Source: Lingula anatina (Eukaryota > Brachiopoda > Lingulata > Lingulida > Lingulidae). Taken from it: 64,000 bases of DNA. Where the stretch lies: positions 293,980-357,979 of the forward strand of contig NW_019773559.1 in NCBI RefSeq assembly GCF_001039355.2, read 5' to 3'. Shown piece by piece: positions 35,530 to 54,348 of the stretch; positions within the stretch are counted from its first letter, which is position 1; every line of letters starts with the position of its first letter. A model generated the notes under the pieces. The model worked only from the letters and a program-made list of their open reading frames with translations. It was not told where the DNA came from and made no database searches. A program made the translations under genes and the position numbers.

Positions 35530-38525
35530 TGAATGTCGTAGTTACGTCTGCGTCGACAGTTACACCAGTTCTACACATTTCTACGATGCCGTGAGCTTTT
35601 ATGGGCAACACTTTGGAGGAAAGCAGCCATGGATATCTTACATCACACTTGGAAGGTTTTGATTTTCAGATAATGATCACGTTTTCACGGTTATGGACGC
35701 GTGCTCTTTTCCAGGAAGTTTGATCGCTTGGTGGTCCATAAGCCAAAAGTCTACACTTAATTGATCATAAAGACATACCAGTAGAACAATTATGTTATAC
35801 ATGTATTGGGCCCCATTTAAGCTCATTGCAACTTAAAATATTACAGCAAGGACAAACATGATGTAACTACACGTGGCAGACCACGTTTTTAACTCTAGTA
35901 CGTTTCTGGGATTTTAGAATGTAGTACATTGGCATACGTTTTGAGAAGGGAAGGCATGTTATTTCCAGTTTTTTGGAATATGCTCATATATCAGCCAGAA
36001 AGAAAAAACCCTTGAAAGAAAAGCTTTGAATTAGTAACAAAAATAATGTAGAGGTATTTGTGGAGTTCGTAGTCCAAAAAACGCAACACTGGAATTAAGC
36101 GTTGAGGAGTTTATTTGAAAACCTTTCTATTCTATTCTATTCTATTCTATTTAAAATAAAGTTAATTTACCGACTTTTGTACACTTCCACTGCATACTGC
36201 TCTCATTATTTCCTCAACGTGACATAGGCCTATTTGTCTAGCCCTCCACCAAGAATATGTTTTGTAAACTCTTGAAGTATGGTCTTTTATACGCATTCAG
36301 AAATATCCCATGACTACCAACCACACCTTTCCTAGAATGTTATCTGGGAGTGATTAGCCTGATAAAATTTCTTTTTGAGTGAGGACATAACTTGTTCAAA
36401 ATGAATATATGTGTCCAAAATGATTTGGAGTGATGCGCAATTATTATTGTAAATGCTATATCAAATTAAGTGGTATATTGCATTAAGTGGTTTTCATCTG
36501 GATAGAGGGTCCGGCATACCCAGGGATCTTTAAAACGCTTAGTTTCAACACTGCGTTTTACATTATCACTTTTTGTATTGAACTTTACAGTGGTGTACCG
36601 AAAAAATGTCAAAGGCAATTTAATGTAGTTCTTTAAAGTAAATATTCGTAGATATATAATCATGGGAAATATTAATTTGAAATTTATGCGCATTTTATCC
36701 ATTTTACAATATAATATGTACAATGTAGGTTACAAGCTCTTTTAATGCCTTTATGTCTTCTAAACGTATGAACCAAAACTAATGAACTTAGGAATCAAAC
36801 TTATGAAGTTGTGAATCGAACATTTTGGCAAAGTTCATCTCATATTATAGGGAGATTTTTTTCATGATAAGTAATTTTTTGTTCTGTTGAACTGTGAAAT
36901 GAACCTTGAGTTTTGTTTTCTTATTACCCAGTATTTTTGGTTAAAGACGCGTTAATGCAATTGCATTTTATTTACCTAGCAGCCCATACAAATTATACTT
37001 GCAAAGAGGGTTTCGTATGATGAGAGGTTTTTCGCAAAAAGTAAACGTTCATAAAAAAACCTAGATATTTTGATGAAGCAATGGTTTACAAAGATGGTTA
37101 TAAAACGTGACTACGATAAGTTATTGGATCGTTTGACACTTCTGATAAGGAAACGTGTTTCTTAATTTCAGATCGACCACCATTTCAATACGCTATATCT
37201 GTAAAGCAAGTCATTTCCATTTGTGATAAGCAGAGCATTGGATGTATATGTCTTACTTGATATATCAAACAAATTGATGTTTACACGGATATCGCTCGTC
37301 CAGGGAAAGCATTGACTGTTCTCAGTTTAACGCTAGCCATTATGGCCATTTTAGCGATTCGCGTGATCAGGGTAATTCAGCCTTCAAAGTGACACTGGCG
37401 ACAAGTATCAACATGAAAGCAGTCAATGACCATCTGACGTCAGTTTAAACATCCCTGTATTTGTCATGCTTACCCAGAAAAAACATTTGACGACGACTTG
37501 TCAAAATTGGATTCGATTTTGTCTTAGGTAATTTAACGTGGGAAAACAATTTCATAACTCATTCACATTTTCACTTCGTATTGTTGATACTCCCATTAAC
37601 AGGGTCGTTCTAGGCTACACATGAACAATCTACTCAATGTTTCGTTTAAAATATTTTAGTTACTTTAAATACCTCTAGTATTGTTAAATTCCTCTGTGAG
37701 CAGGCTGAAAGTGAAAATTAATTCAAGACACCCATTGAAGGTGTGCAATCGATGAATGGAAGCCATGAAAGAATAAGGTTGTGCGTTGTCTTTGTCTTTG
37801 GTTGAGTAATTCTGAAGTATCGTGAAATGACAACCCTCAATATCTAATGGGAGAGAAAAAGTCTAATGGTGAACTCTCATGGTTAATAATGACTTTTCTC
37901 ATAATGCACTACCTCGTGTTCTGCCACGTGCTTCGGTCTATTGCTAATTATAATACATATCTGGCAAGTATTAATTATTATATTGGGCCCTGATACATAT
38001 CTGATTATTTTTGAAAAAGTATCCATGGGATCAATAAGCTCCGATTATGAAAGAGTTAGATATGTGTTTGTTGCATGGTTCTCAAGAGGTCAGAAAGTGA
38101 CGGTTATTGGAACCACAATGGCCAGGCTTTTGAACTGAAGATTTTAGAAAAGAGAACTCTTTTCCTGCTAGGAAAAGCCTTAATGGCTGTGATACGCCTG
38201 AACAAACAGGAATGGCGCTGATGAAATATTCGTGTCATTTAAATCTGCCCATGGTGATCTGCCTGAGCATAATCAGTATTTCAGTTACACGTAACCAACT
38301 CCTGAGTCCCCCCCCCCCAATAGATATAAGCTGTTGGCTATAAAGGAGGCATTCTCAGAATGTTACAGGAATTTCTGATACACCCACTGGTGCATAGAAA
38401 GGTTTTATTGGGCGCAAACGTCACCAAGTAGCTTTATGAAACATAACATAAAATTAGAACTAGTCAGTTGAAAGACTTCAGTGAGGAAAAGTGTCGGTTT
38501 TTGAGCTTGTTAATCTAAACACACC
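35530..38525. promoter_or_regulatory. Intergenic region between divergent channel genes
   Basis: About 3 kb separate the start codons of the two DEG/ENaC genes. It should contain both promoters. It holds a (TATTC)n run at 36124-36150 and several TTATCATG-like AT-rich stretches, but no motif I would call a defined element. No exon supported. Confidence 0.4.
36124..36150. repeat. (TTCTA)n microsatellite
   Basis: Five to six tandem copies of a 5-bp unit. Confidence 0.85.
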
Positions 38526-39082
38526 ATGCTACGTAAAGTATTTCCACTAGATGGTATTGTGGAAGACGAAAACGAATCTCTCGCTGAAAGGTTCACTGCA
38601 TTTGCCAACGACATCAGCGTGCTCGGAGTGAAACAAATTGCTAATAAAAAGTTCAGCTTGTTTAGAAGATTTCTGTGGCTCGCATTCGTGCTCGCTGGTT
38701 TTGCATTTCTGATTTATCATTTGTATCATCGCATATCTTATTACTATACCAACCCCGTTTCTGTCAACATGGAAGTCACATATGAGAATAGTCTGATGTT
38801 CCCAGCGGTAACAATTTGTAATAATAACTGGTTCCGGAAGGAAAGTTTGAATAGCAGCGGGACTCTTGATTTTGGGCTCTCATTATCATCATCTGCGTCT
38901 GCCGTCGTTAATGGCAGTGGGTACAACTTGACAGAATTCTTCATGACGCATGGCCATCAGCTGGACAAGAACTTTGATTTGCCCTGGGTAAAATGAGATT
39001 AAAAATACTAGCACATAGCACCTTAATTGAATAGTCAAGCTTATTGTAATACAAGATGTCTTTACTTAAAGTTACAGTGACC

Positions 39083-39126
<44 letters not shown>

Positions 39127-41575
39127 CTATTTCCACTGTGTTTGCATTTCCTACTGATTATGTTGATGAAGTTCCTTTGTCTTTCTAGGCTTGTGATTGG
39201 AAATACACAGAGTGTTCCTCCGCCAATTTTACCAGGAGAATAACTGACATGGGATTGTGTTATACGTTCAACGATGGTAAGTTATTTTTAATCTTTAAGA
39301 AATATTTAAGAAATTTTTAGTCTTTAAGAAATCTGATTACACCTTTTTGTCAATTCAATAGTTAGTGGATACTAAGAGGTTGTTGTCCTTTGTTAAACGT
39401 TACTTTTGAAAGAGTTAAGGTTGGATCCAGGGGAAAGCCTCTTTGAACATAAAAGCAGTCCAAACCCCTTCCCCCAACACACTTTCATATGGGGAATAAG
39501 GACGCATCTTTGGAAGAATAAGTTTTTATTTTTGAATTTATTAACTCCATAATGTCGCATGGAGTTGAATAATACAGCACTTAATGTCAAAATATTTTAC
39601 AGGAACTCTCACCGTTTAACATGTTTTTATTACCTGTTCTAAGGTGGAAATTTGCATGCCACATTCCCTGGCGAAGACTATGGCCTAAGACTTATACTAT
39701 ATACAGAGCAGGATAAGTACCTTGCCAGGACACGCAAAGCAGGGTTTACGGTAGGAGTTCTATGCTACCTTGAAACGTACAAATACAGAAGTCTTCAAAG
39801 AAATAGAACCCAGAATTTCGATGCACGCGTGCTTCTTAGATACTTTAATTTTCAAAATTTCATATATGCTTGCTTAGCGGACAAGCCCTACTTTCTTATC
39901 GATAAAGAAATTGGAAATGCAAAAGCTGAAGACGTGAAGACCAGTATATTATATGTCAGTTTGAATAAGTGTTTCTTTGATTAACGAAATTGTTTTGATT
40001 TATGTCTTTTATTTTAGCCCAAAACTGGCCTTATACGAAATAATTCATGATCGGGCGTTGCGAAGGGACAACGATCTTTGTGTACGTCGTGTATCTTTAA
40101 ATAAATACCACTTTCCTCAAGAAAGCGACATTCAATAAGTTAGCGACAAGTAAGCATGCAGTGCTAACGTTTGACAACTGTCATTTTCATATTTGTGTCT
40201 CAGGTTCTGCTTCACCAGCCTATAGACACCCCACACATGGCTAATGGGTTTCATGTGGCACCGGGAGAAGTGACTTCCGTGGCAATCTCGTTGATAGAGG
40301 TAGAAAGTTTACATATATTCCAATGAATTGTCTCGTTTCTAAGCCTCTAATACACTGTTCTTATGGGAGTGGTCAGAACGCCCTCAGCACGCGTGGGAGA
40401 TTACCTCGTCCTGTTTCGAACGTTTCGGCCTACCAGCCCCGTTTCAGAGTTATTTTTTCCCTGTCTTTAAACAATTACATAGTATGCGCCCTACAGTACG
40501 TGCATTTGACAAATTTATTTGACTCTTTTAGTTATGTTACTCCAAAAAAGCAATGTATCACGTTTATAAATTGTAATGCTCAATATGAAAAGTTCTGAAA
40601 CAGACACAGTGTACGCAAAATTTATCTCCATCATCTATTTAAAGAGACATATGTAAAGTGCATGCCCCTACTAGGTCTTCCAGCTACGTACCATTAAGTC
40701 CTCTATATGATTGTCGGATTTTAGGTACATAACTTACCAGAACCGTACGGGAGATGTTCAGATAAAAAGCTCGCATATTATCCACTGTATTCCGTCACAA
40801 ACTGCAGGTCTGAGTGTCTGTAAGTACTTTATTGTGTATACATTCATTATGGTAAAGGAGTAGGCCCTAGCTGCATATTATATTTCCCCGGCACAGCAAA
40901 GCATTTATTTCTGTGAATGAGTATAATACTCTGAATTTGGCTTATGCCACTCTAATTATGATGAGTTAAGTATATTTAGTCAAAACATAAGATTTACTTT
41001 CAATTGAACAATTTTGATGTTTCACCTCCTTTGATCAAAATGACGTATGTCAGTTGGTTTAACGGTTTAAATCGAAATTTCATTTTCACTGTTTATTTTT
41101 CAGATTGAATGCTACCATCAGCCGTTGTGGATGTCGATTGCTGTATCTTCCAGATGTCCCAGGTGTCCCAGTGTGTACACCAGAGTACTACGGCTCCTGT
41201 GAGATGATCAATATAATGAGGACAGCATTTCAATTGACGGACTGCGCTTGTCCAGCTCCGTGTACAGAGAGACAATATGAATATACAATTTCTCATGCAA
41301 AAACATCGGTTGCCTTCATCGAAGGCTTAATTGCTGAAAAATATCCATTTTACTCACTGGACTATTTTGAATACAATCATGCAACACTGTCTGTTAATTT
41401 TAAACAGCTTAGTTTTCATGTAATAGAGCAACAAGTTGCTTATTCAGGTCTAGCACTTTTCTCTGATATAGGTGGCGCACTAGGTTTAGTGCTTGGCAGC
41501 ACGCTAATGACAGCTGCTGAGTTGATCGACTTTCTTGTAGAAATTGGTATATATCGACATATTCGAAAAAGATAA
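38526..41575 (+). CDS. DEG/ENaC (ASIC-like) sodium channel, copy 2
   Basis: Six exons: 38526-38987, 39189-39276, 39644-39750, 40204-40299, 40725-40819 and 41104-41575, giving about 439 residues. First span LWLAFVLAGFAFLIYHLYH, post-span motif FPAVTICNNN, N-glycosylation-type sites (NGSGYNLT), Cys pattern CRSEC, CGC and CACPAPC, then the pore segment GLVLGSTLMTAAE and a very short basic tail. Exon sizes equal those of copy 1 except the last, which is two codons shorter. The N-terminal HG motif again reads LG. Function as for copy 1: a plasma-membrane Na+ channel subunit that could form homo- or heterotrimers with its paralogue. The first part of the last exon is almost identical in DNA to copy 1, unlike exon 1, which points to gene conversion. 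A neuropeptide-gated (FaNaC-like) or acid-gated role is possible but unproven. Confidence 0.92.
39083..39125 (+). repeat. (ATT)n microsatellite in channel intron 1
   Basis: About 14 trinucleotide units between exons 1 and 2 of the plus-strand channel gene. Confidence 0.9.
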
Positions 41576-42338
41576 AGTAGAGCAATTTCTTTAAAAACAC
41601 GTTGTAGGTCTTTTTAGGCAAAATGTTATTTCTCAAGCGTTTTTTATATTAGCATTTTGTGACCTACCAAAACCAAATTAAAGCCATCTACAGATGGCAT
41701 GTTCATTCCTTAAAAGAGTTGGCTTCTGGCTATTTTTCAGGTTTGTCCATTCTCACTGAAATATACGTATTCGTGTATTTGTGATGTTAAAAATATAAAC
41801 CATATTTTTGTGACAAGCACCTGTGCAAGTTTTTAAAATAAATGACATGAAGAACTTTAAAGTTTTTGAACCTGACATAAAAGTATTTCAATTTTTTTAC
41901 AAATCGCCTTGAATTATGAAACCTCTTTTCATCGCAATTACGAAAACTATGTAAGCACTTTACAGTTGACAAACAAGCTGTATTTTATTACCATTAGACA
42001 TCAGCTGTGTTATATATTATGTTTGCTTTCATGTTGTAGAGAATTCATTACTATATTATATACCACCAAAAATATCATTAAAAAAACAGCTGCAATTGGA
42101 TTCCACATGAAGTTGTTTCAACTACTAGTTTAACAAATTATTGAAATAACAAAAAAGCATAAAAATTATGCATATTACCACACTTCACTTTTGCCTTATA
42201 ACTTATAGAAATCGTCCAAGAAAGCTTCAAACTAGGTTGACAGCACTGCCTTATATGTCATACAAGCCTAGATAACATTATAAAACCCATGGGTCACCTT
42301 GTCCAAAATCAGCATGAGATGCCAGGAATGCCTTCTTA
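41576..42338. other. 3' flank of channel copy 2
   Basis: AT-rich, with an AATAAA at about 41837 that could serve as poly-A signal. No further gene. Confidence 0.45.
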
Positions 42339-42553
42339 CACCCCATTTCCATAGATTAGATCGACCTACTTTAGATCTACCTAACTCCCTGGGGGTTCAC
42401 GCTAAAAAGCTGTCAGCCGGGCGGACACGAAAGTTAATTACCCCCTTACTGCTTGTAGTAGGCGGGATGGACATGTAAGTCGGATTATCTGAAAGTAATC
42501 TAGTGAGACTCCCCGCGGGGATAGATCGATCTAAAATCTATGGGAATAGAGCC
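42339..42553. mobile_element. Foldback MITE, GACCCCATTCCCATA family, copy d
   Basis: Inverted relative to copies b and c: it ends GGGGATAGATCGATCTAAAA then CTATGGGAATAGAGCC. Left end CACCCCATTTCCATAGATTA. Flanked by TTA on both sides, a clear 3-bp target duplication. Confidence 0.75.
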
Positions 42554-44263
42554 TTAGAAAGCAATATGAAAGTGACATACAAAACGGTGACTTTGTACTG
42601 TTGTGCAACTGGCTTAAACATAACAGAACTTAAGAAGAGAAAACAAAAAAAAAATGTCAGTGAATATATACTGCCAGCTTTTATTCACTGTCACACTGCA
42701 CTTGCTAGTCTGCCATCATTTGATCCCACGTAACTATCTTCCAAATCCTGTAAAATCTGGCTTAACTCTAAGCTAGGTCGCTATTTTTTGGACTATCTCA
42801 GATGATCTCCATGATAAATCAATAAGTACTTTGTGAAAATCATTAATCTAACCAAAGGTGCTTATCTAGTCAAGTCACGATATGTGAACTTCTTACATAT
42901 TTTCACTACCATTATAGGCCTTTTCACATGGAGCGCTCTGTCTTACCACTCCACATTAGGTTTTTTTTTTTAATGACCAACAGCTCAGGTTTGTATCGCT
43001 TGATGATGGAAGGGCTTTAACAACCCAGCTGTTTTGTAAGAGAGCCTTGTGAATAGGCTGAGCTCCTGCGGCACTTAACCATTAGCTAGTTTCCACTCAC
43101 TGATGCTTTGCTCATTGTCTGCTATATCTTTTTGTTAAGAAGTGTATGCTTCAGCTAGAACTTCTAGCCAAACAATAGAAAGCTAACATAGGAAAAACAG
43201 TGACACCCCCTGTAACAGAGCTATACACTATACATACTGCTACAGAAAGAGTGCTCTATTTAAGAAGGCTTTAAATTTAAGCAGACCATATGGTTATTGC
43301 TTTTAAGCTCATCTTATCCCTCTGTTCTTCTGCCTGCCATTATTTAGTTAGTCGTGTGTCATGTCCAACACAGTGGTTTGACATCAACTGAGTTAATGTA
43401 AACATGACCTTCATGGTGCCATGTTAATCCATCATAAATAATTTTCAAATCATATCAAGGCATATATCTGTTTTAGTGCATTATCAAGTGACTAGGTCAA
43501 TATTGCAATCCAGCTTTGTGAACTTTATATCATTTAAGGTAGGTTTTCAAGAATAAATCAGATTTCAAAGGCAAGTTAGTTTCTACATTCATTCCTGCTA
43601 ACTACGTGACGTTTCATAAGGTAAAAAAAAAAAAAAACACTTAATGGCTGATCACGATCATTTGCTTAAAACCCAAGGAAAAAAGAATTACTAAATATGA
43701 GTTGTTTTCTGACCTTAATACTCCATGATGGCTTTACTTTACTAGAATTTGAACTCCGATTTGACAAGTAAATTTACACTATCTAGTGCAAGATAGAAGG
43801 GGCATCTGACAAATGACTTAAAAACTATAATCTACATGCAGAAAGCAATACATTTTACATCAACAAAACCATATCATTCAGGCCAATGGTTTTACAAGTA
43901 AGTACACATAGGCAACCACCAAATTTTGAACCTGCTCTGAAACACTGGTGAGAGAAATAAAGTTTTAACATTTCCCATTTCTAGTGACAAAATATCTAAA
44001 ATATTACTCAGTTTACTAAGATATCTTTCATATAAATAAACACATCCAGTTGAAAGCTCTCAGTACTGTAAGTTCATTTCTTTGACATTGTCTTGTATAT
44101 ATTACAACAGGCAATGTAACAGAGATAGAAAATGGACTCTAAGCAATCCTATATACCTTCACAAAACATCCCTCACATGTCATGGAATAAGGATATTACC
44201 CAGGTTAGAAAACAGTATAATGCTCCTTCTAATGGACAGCATCATCACAATCAAGGTGGACAC
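42554..44263. other. Non-coding interval before NADK2 stop
   Basis: About 1.7 kb with no supported exon. The right part is presumably 3' UTR of NADK2 (minus strand). Confidence 0.5.
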
Positions 44264-47200
44264 TTAGTTCCGAGTATCTTTCATCAAAGATACAGTTCTC
44301 AAGGCATCTTCTTCAAACATTTCCATACTAGCAATAGCACCATCATTGAAGCTGAATGTGACACCTCCATCAATTGCAAGGCAACCATCCCACATTCTAG
44401 ACCGAACTGTAACCCTACAGCAATTAAAAATATAACATTTTCATAAAATCAAAATTATTTATCCTAATCATAACTTCAATATTCATAAAAATCCATAATG
44501 CATGTTAGTCTTCAATAACAATTAGACATAAATTTTGCATTTATATAAAGTTGACATTTATACTGCTGTTTACACAGTACATATTTGGTTACTAGAGGTA
44601 GCAATTTTGGGTTAACTCAAACAGACAAAGGACAGAGAAAAAGAAAATAAGCAGACACAGGGTACGACTTACTTTTTAGCAAATCCTCGGGGCACTGGAA
44701 CATGAAATACTCCTAAAATCAGATGAAACTCCATGATAACATAAAATGTAGGGCAAGTTACACAACTTAAAAGAGTTTGAATGTTTATCATATGTGTATA
44801 AAATGATAACAAATACTCTTAATAAATTATATAATAAATGAACACTAACTGCTGCTTTAGTCTGGAATAAAAATGCTGACAAAACATAAAATTGATATTT
44901 TTTATACTAGTATTCAAACCAACGCAATCCCAAGCCAAATATCCCCATCTACCCATTTTGATTTCTTTAGTATAGTTTTAAGAGTAACAAACAGAATCTC
45001 TTCAATTCAATTGCTATATAAGACCACATGACACAATCCATAGGGAATCTATGGGACTGTTCATAAAATGGTTTTCTTCTTATATGGACTTTAAAAGCAC
45101 CCACCATTGACAATGGGGTCTCTAATCACATAGGCCATTCTAAGGTCATTGGGGTCAAATATTAAGGAGTTGTTGAATTGAGCTGCCACTCGGGAGGCTA
45201 GCTGGTCTTCACAGGGTATGTTCATATTGGAAAGTGAACCAGCTGTAAGTACATTAATACAGTACTAATTAACACATATATTTACATTTTCACAAGTATT
45301 TCTACTGAAACCAACATTCTACAACACCTAAATACCTGTATCACAAAAAAAAAAGTATCTTCACTTACTCATTACTTTATCTGAAGCATCAGTTTGATGT
45401 AAAATATAATTGTAATAATGCAAATATAGAATCACTACTAAACTATTTCCATAAACCATAAACCACTCTGTGGACTGTGCAGTGCTATTAAATATAAGAC
45501 AATCATTGTTTATTTTCTTAAGAGCTGTTAAGATGTTGAGTATTGACTGACTTTAAGATTAAAACTTACAAATCTTTAGGATTTCCTTGACAGTTTGTGT
45601 AGAAATATGGTTTATGTTAAACACCCAGGAACTTGAGCCAGTGCCTGTGCACACGGTAACCCCTGAACTCTTTTGCTTTAAACTATGAGAATCATCCTGA
45701 GATATTTCATAATAAGAGACCCTGGAAAATATCATTAAAATATCAAAATAACTGTAAAAATTATGCCAATGATGATGTTAATACTCTAACTGCAGAGGGT
45801 GTAATATATAAGTCCTTTTTTCAAAATGGTAAAAAGGATTGCAATTGCTGCTTTCATTCTAATAATTACTAATATTTCAGGTTAACGGAGATATAAAATA
45901 ATGTTAGATTTCACCCTGAACAAAAAACAGTGGATACAGCAGGTGTCTTAAGCCTAGTCCATTTACATCAGTGCTCACTAGCTTTACCTTGCAGATAAAC
46001 ATTCCCCCATAAAGACCTCATTCAGAGCCAGCACAGGCAGTGACCTAGGTGGCAGTTCTTTGGAATTCTCTGCCAAATTGTGGTATGTCTCGTGTTCTTT
46101 CACATGTTCAGAAAACCTGTCCTCTAGCTCTGAGCGAGGAGGTTCTAGCTCCTGGAGGTGAAGTTCTATTGGATGGTCGCAGGCATATTTGCCTGTCATA
46201 GTGACTCTTATTCTTTGTCTAAAGGCCCATCTGTAAAATACAAACTGATGTCAGTGTTTGGCATATTGTACTATTTTGTAGTGCATTCATAAACCATCTA
46301 ATTTCCAGTTACTAATGCTAAATTTTAATGTGCATTTCTCTGTGGATATATATATATATATGCATGCAATCAATATCACTCCTATTCAATCTCATACTTA
46401 CGTAAATCTTCCAGCTAAAAGCCTGTCAAGTGCTGGGATTATATGTGAGCCGCTTTCACCTGAGTACTTTGTAGGCAAGCATAAATAACCTTCAGATCTA
46501 AATTAGAAATGAAAGCATACAATAATGGTATAGTACATAACCTTCAGATCTAGATTAGAAATGAATGCATACAGTAATGGTAAAGTACAGTATAGCACAA
46601 TATAGTGACCTGTCAAACAGATCATGATTTTCTTTACTATTGAAATATATAGTGCAACTGGCATTATTCTTATTTAATAAATCAATTTTGTTTAATCACA
46701 TTTTGTTTACAAATTTAATAAAATATTATGTACTGTTTGGATACCCCCTCCCCCACCCCCCAAAAAAATCTTAACATCATTTCCTATGAAAGTTTCATGG
46801 TTGTTACATATTGCTATATTTTCAACAAAAGGAAACAACTTATCTTAGACTATATATATTTTGATGTAAATACATACCTTATTGGATCTGTATTCAATCC
46901 TATAGTAGGCTTGTCCCTAGACTTCACTTTACTTGCAGCAAGAAGATATGTACCATCTCCACCTGCTGAGAAAACAACATCTGCCCAATCAATGGCATCT
47001 TCTGAATATTCCATTCTTCCAACGAGTCTAGTTTCTATGTTCCTCTGCCTGTAAATGAAAATTCAATTCTTTCCACAACAGCACAAAATGTTATTGCAAA
47101 TTGTATGTATATGTACTTAGCAATGAAAAATTAAGAATTGGTGGAAGCCACACTCATATACCATATTACTTATTATAACATATGTAAATGAATCAAAGAA

Positions 47201-47498
47201 GCTAGTTCTAATGAAGGCAAACAGAGCAAAGTTATTCTTTTTTGTCTGTTTTGTACTTTAAACTCACTCCTTTAACACTTACCTTAATGTTTCCTGTATA
47301 TCGTCTAACTTTGCATGGTGAATATTATGTCGCTCTAAAACACCTTCATAATCAGAACCCTTTTCTTTCAGCTATAAAAACAGACAAATTGTATCTTTAG
47401 AATGCATAAATCAGACTTTTCAGTGCTCATCTATATAAAGAAAACTTATATACAAGGCATAACTTGCACTTTATAAAAAATGTTATACAGTAATGCCA

Positions 47499-47542
<44 letters not shown>

Positions 47543-48304
47543 CAACAATGGTCACTTCAACTTCAAAAGATGTAAAAAAAATCAAATTTGAGATCATATT
47601 TAGACACTCATGATGGCAAGAGATGCTCATGAATTTTGTTAAGGTGAATCAAAATTTTGAAAAATGTAAAACCTATGTGCCTAAATTGTGCAATACACCA
47701 AAATACAGCGCAATACACTGGAAAAAATGAGTCCAGTTGCAAGTAAACAAAGGAAATGGTCATTCCCAACAAAAAAGGGTGCTGTATTTCATAATTTAAG
47801 GGCAGCCATGTAAAACGTGTGTAAATACAGCGTTTTTTGTGCAATGATTAAGAGTAGGTATAAATTAATATAGGAAATGGGGCAGTATAAAACAGAATAA
47901 ATCGAAGGGTATCCCAAAACGATGTTATTACTTGTATCAATGATAATAATTACATTGTGATAACCACAAATTCAAATATGGCTACATGTATCACACTATC
48001 AATGCTTACATATAATCACATGTATAATAATACTGTAATCTAAAGACATACACCACATCCATAATAATTTTCTTACGTATTTCTTAAAAGCCTTTTCTGT
48101 ATTTGTACCAGACTTTTTCTTATCAAATTCATATCTTGTCATTTTAGTGAGGACGAGTGCCCGCTTCGGCTTGAAATCCACCGGCTCAGGTACATTGGTA
48201 TCCGAGGTCGTAACTGGTCGGGTCGCAAGGGCACGCGTGTGAGCCAGAAAACCTTGCCAACGCGTACATACGCGCCCTGTTGCTGCACTGCATGTAGCAT
48301 GCAT
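44264..48304 (-). CDS. NADK2: Mitochondrial NAD kinase 2
   Basis: Nine exons: 48304-48077, 47371-47283, 47048-46878, 46497-46402, 46230-45988, 45721-45570, 45242-45105, 44712-44673 and 44414-44264. All phases agree, giving 435 residues (human NADK2 442). It phosphorylates NAD to NADP in the mitochondrial matrix. The first 40 residues are rich in Arg, Ala, Ser and Thr with almost no acid, as expected for a mitochondrial targeting peptide. The NAD-kinase core follows: VLTKMTRYEFD, the nucleotide-binding GGDG at residues 135-138 (FSAGGDGTYLLAASKV), LNTDPIRSEGYLCLP, RQRIRV, VLALNEVFMGECLSAR, TGTGSSSWVFNIN and the C-terminal IDGGVTFSFNDGAIASM. The order equals that of the human protein. Divergent from SLC30A7 with 439 bp between start codons. 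The acceptor of exon 4 lies in a tandem duplication. Confidence 0.96.
46490..46595. repeat. Tandem duplication across the NADK2 exon 4 acceptor
   Basis: About 52 bp (AACCTTCAGATCTAAATTAG to GTATAGTACAT) is repeated with few changes at 46542-46595. Each copy includes a 3' splice site followed by ATCTGAAGGTTAT on the minus strand: acceptors at 46497 and 46549. The distance of 52 is not a multiple of three, so use of the outer site would shift the frame. Confidence 0.8.
47501..47541. repeat. (GT)n microsatellite in NADK2 intron 1
   Basis: About 20 uninterrupted GT units. Confidence 0.95.
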
Positions 48305-48743
48305 GTCTACGTGAGCTGATAAATATAGAAACAGTGTGCATTTACGATATCCAATTCATTTTGTCCCCAAATTTCGACAGAATATGATGAAAATCAACAA
48401 AACACAAACCGCACGTCGTCCATTGTTGACCTATATTGCCAATATTTAGGACACGGAGTTAAAATTCTTCAGTCAACTTAAAGTTTCGACATTATATTCT
48501 TAACTGATGACACTTTAGGGAGTTTAATTTGATTAAAATTTTTATATTGAGAAAAATATATATCTTTAATATTTTCTGTGCCATGTAAACATAATTATTT
48601 AATTGTTTTGAAGTTAATATTTATTATAAACTAAATGCAGATGAAGAGTTCAGCTGTCCACGACGACACATTGCAGTTGAAGAACTTCAGCTGCATATGT
48701 TGTTGATCCCACCTACTTTTTTCATTAATTAAAGGCAACGAAA
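48305..48743. promoter_or_regulatory. Probable bidirectional promoter, NADK2 / SLC30A7
   Basis: The two start codons face away from each other across 439 bp. The left part is GC-richer than the surroundings; the right part is AT-rich. No TATA box in a clear position. A shared promoter is inferred from geometry. Confidence 0.5.
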
Positions 48744-54348
<5,605 letters not shown>

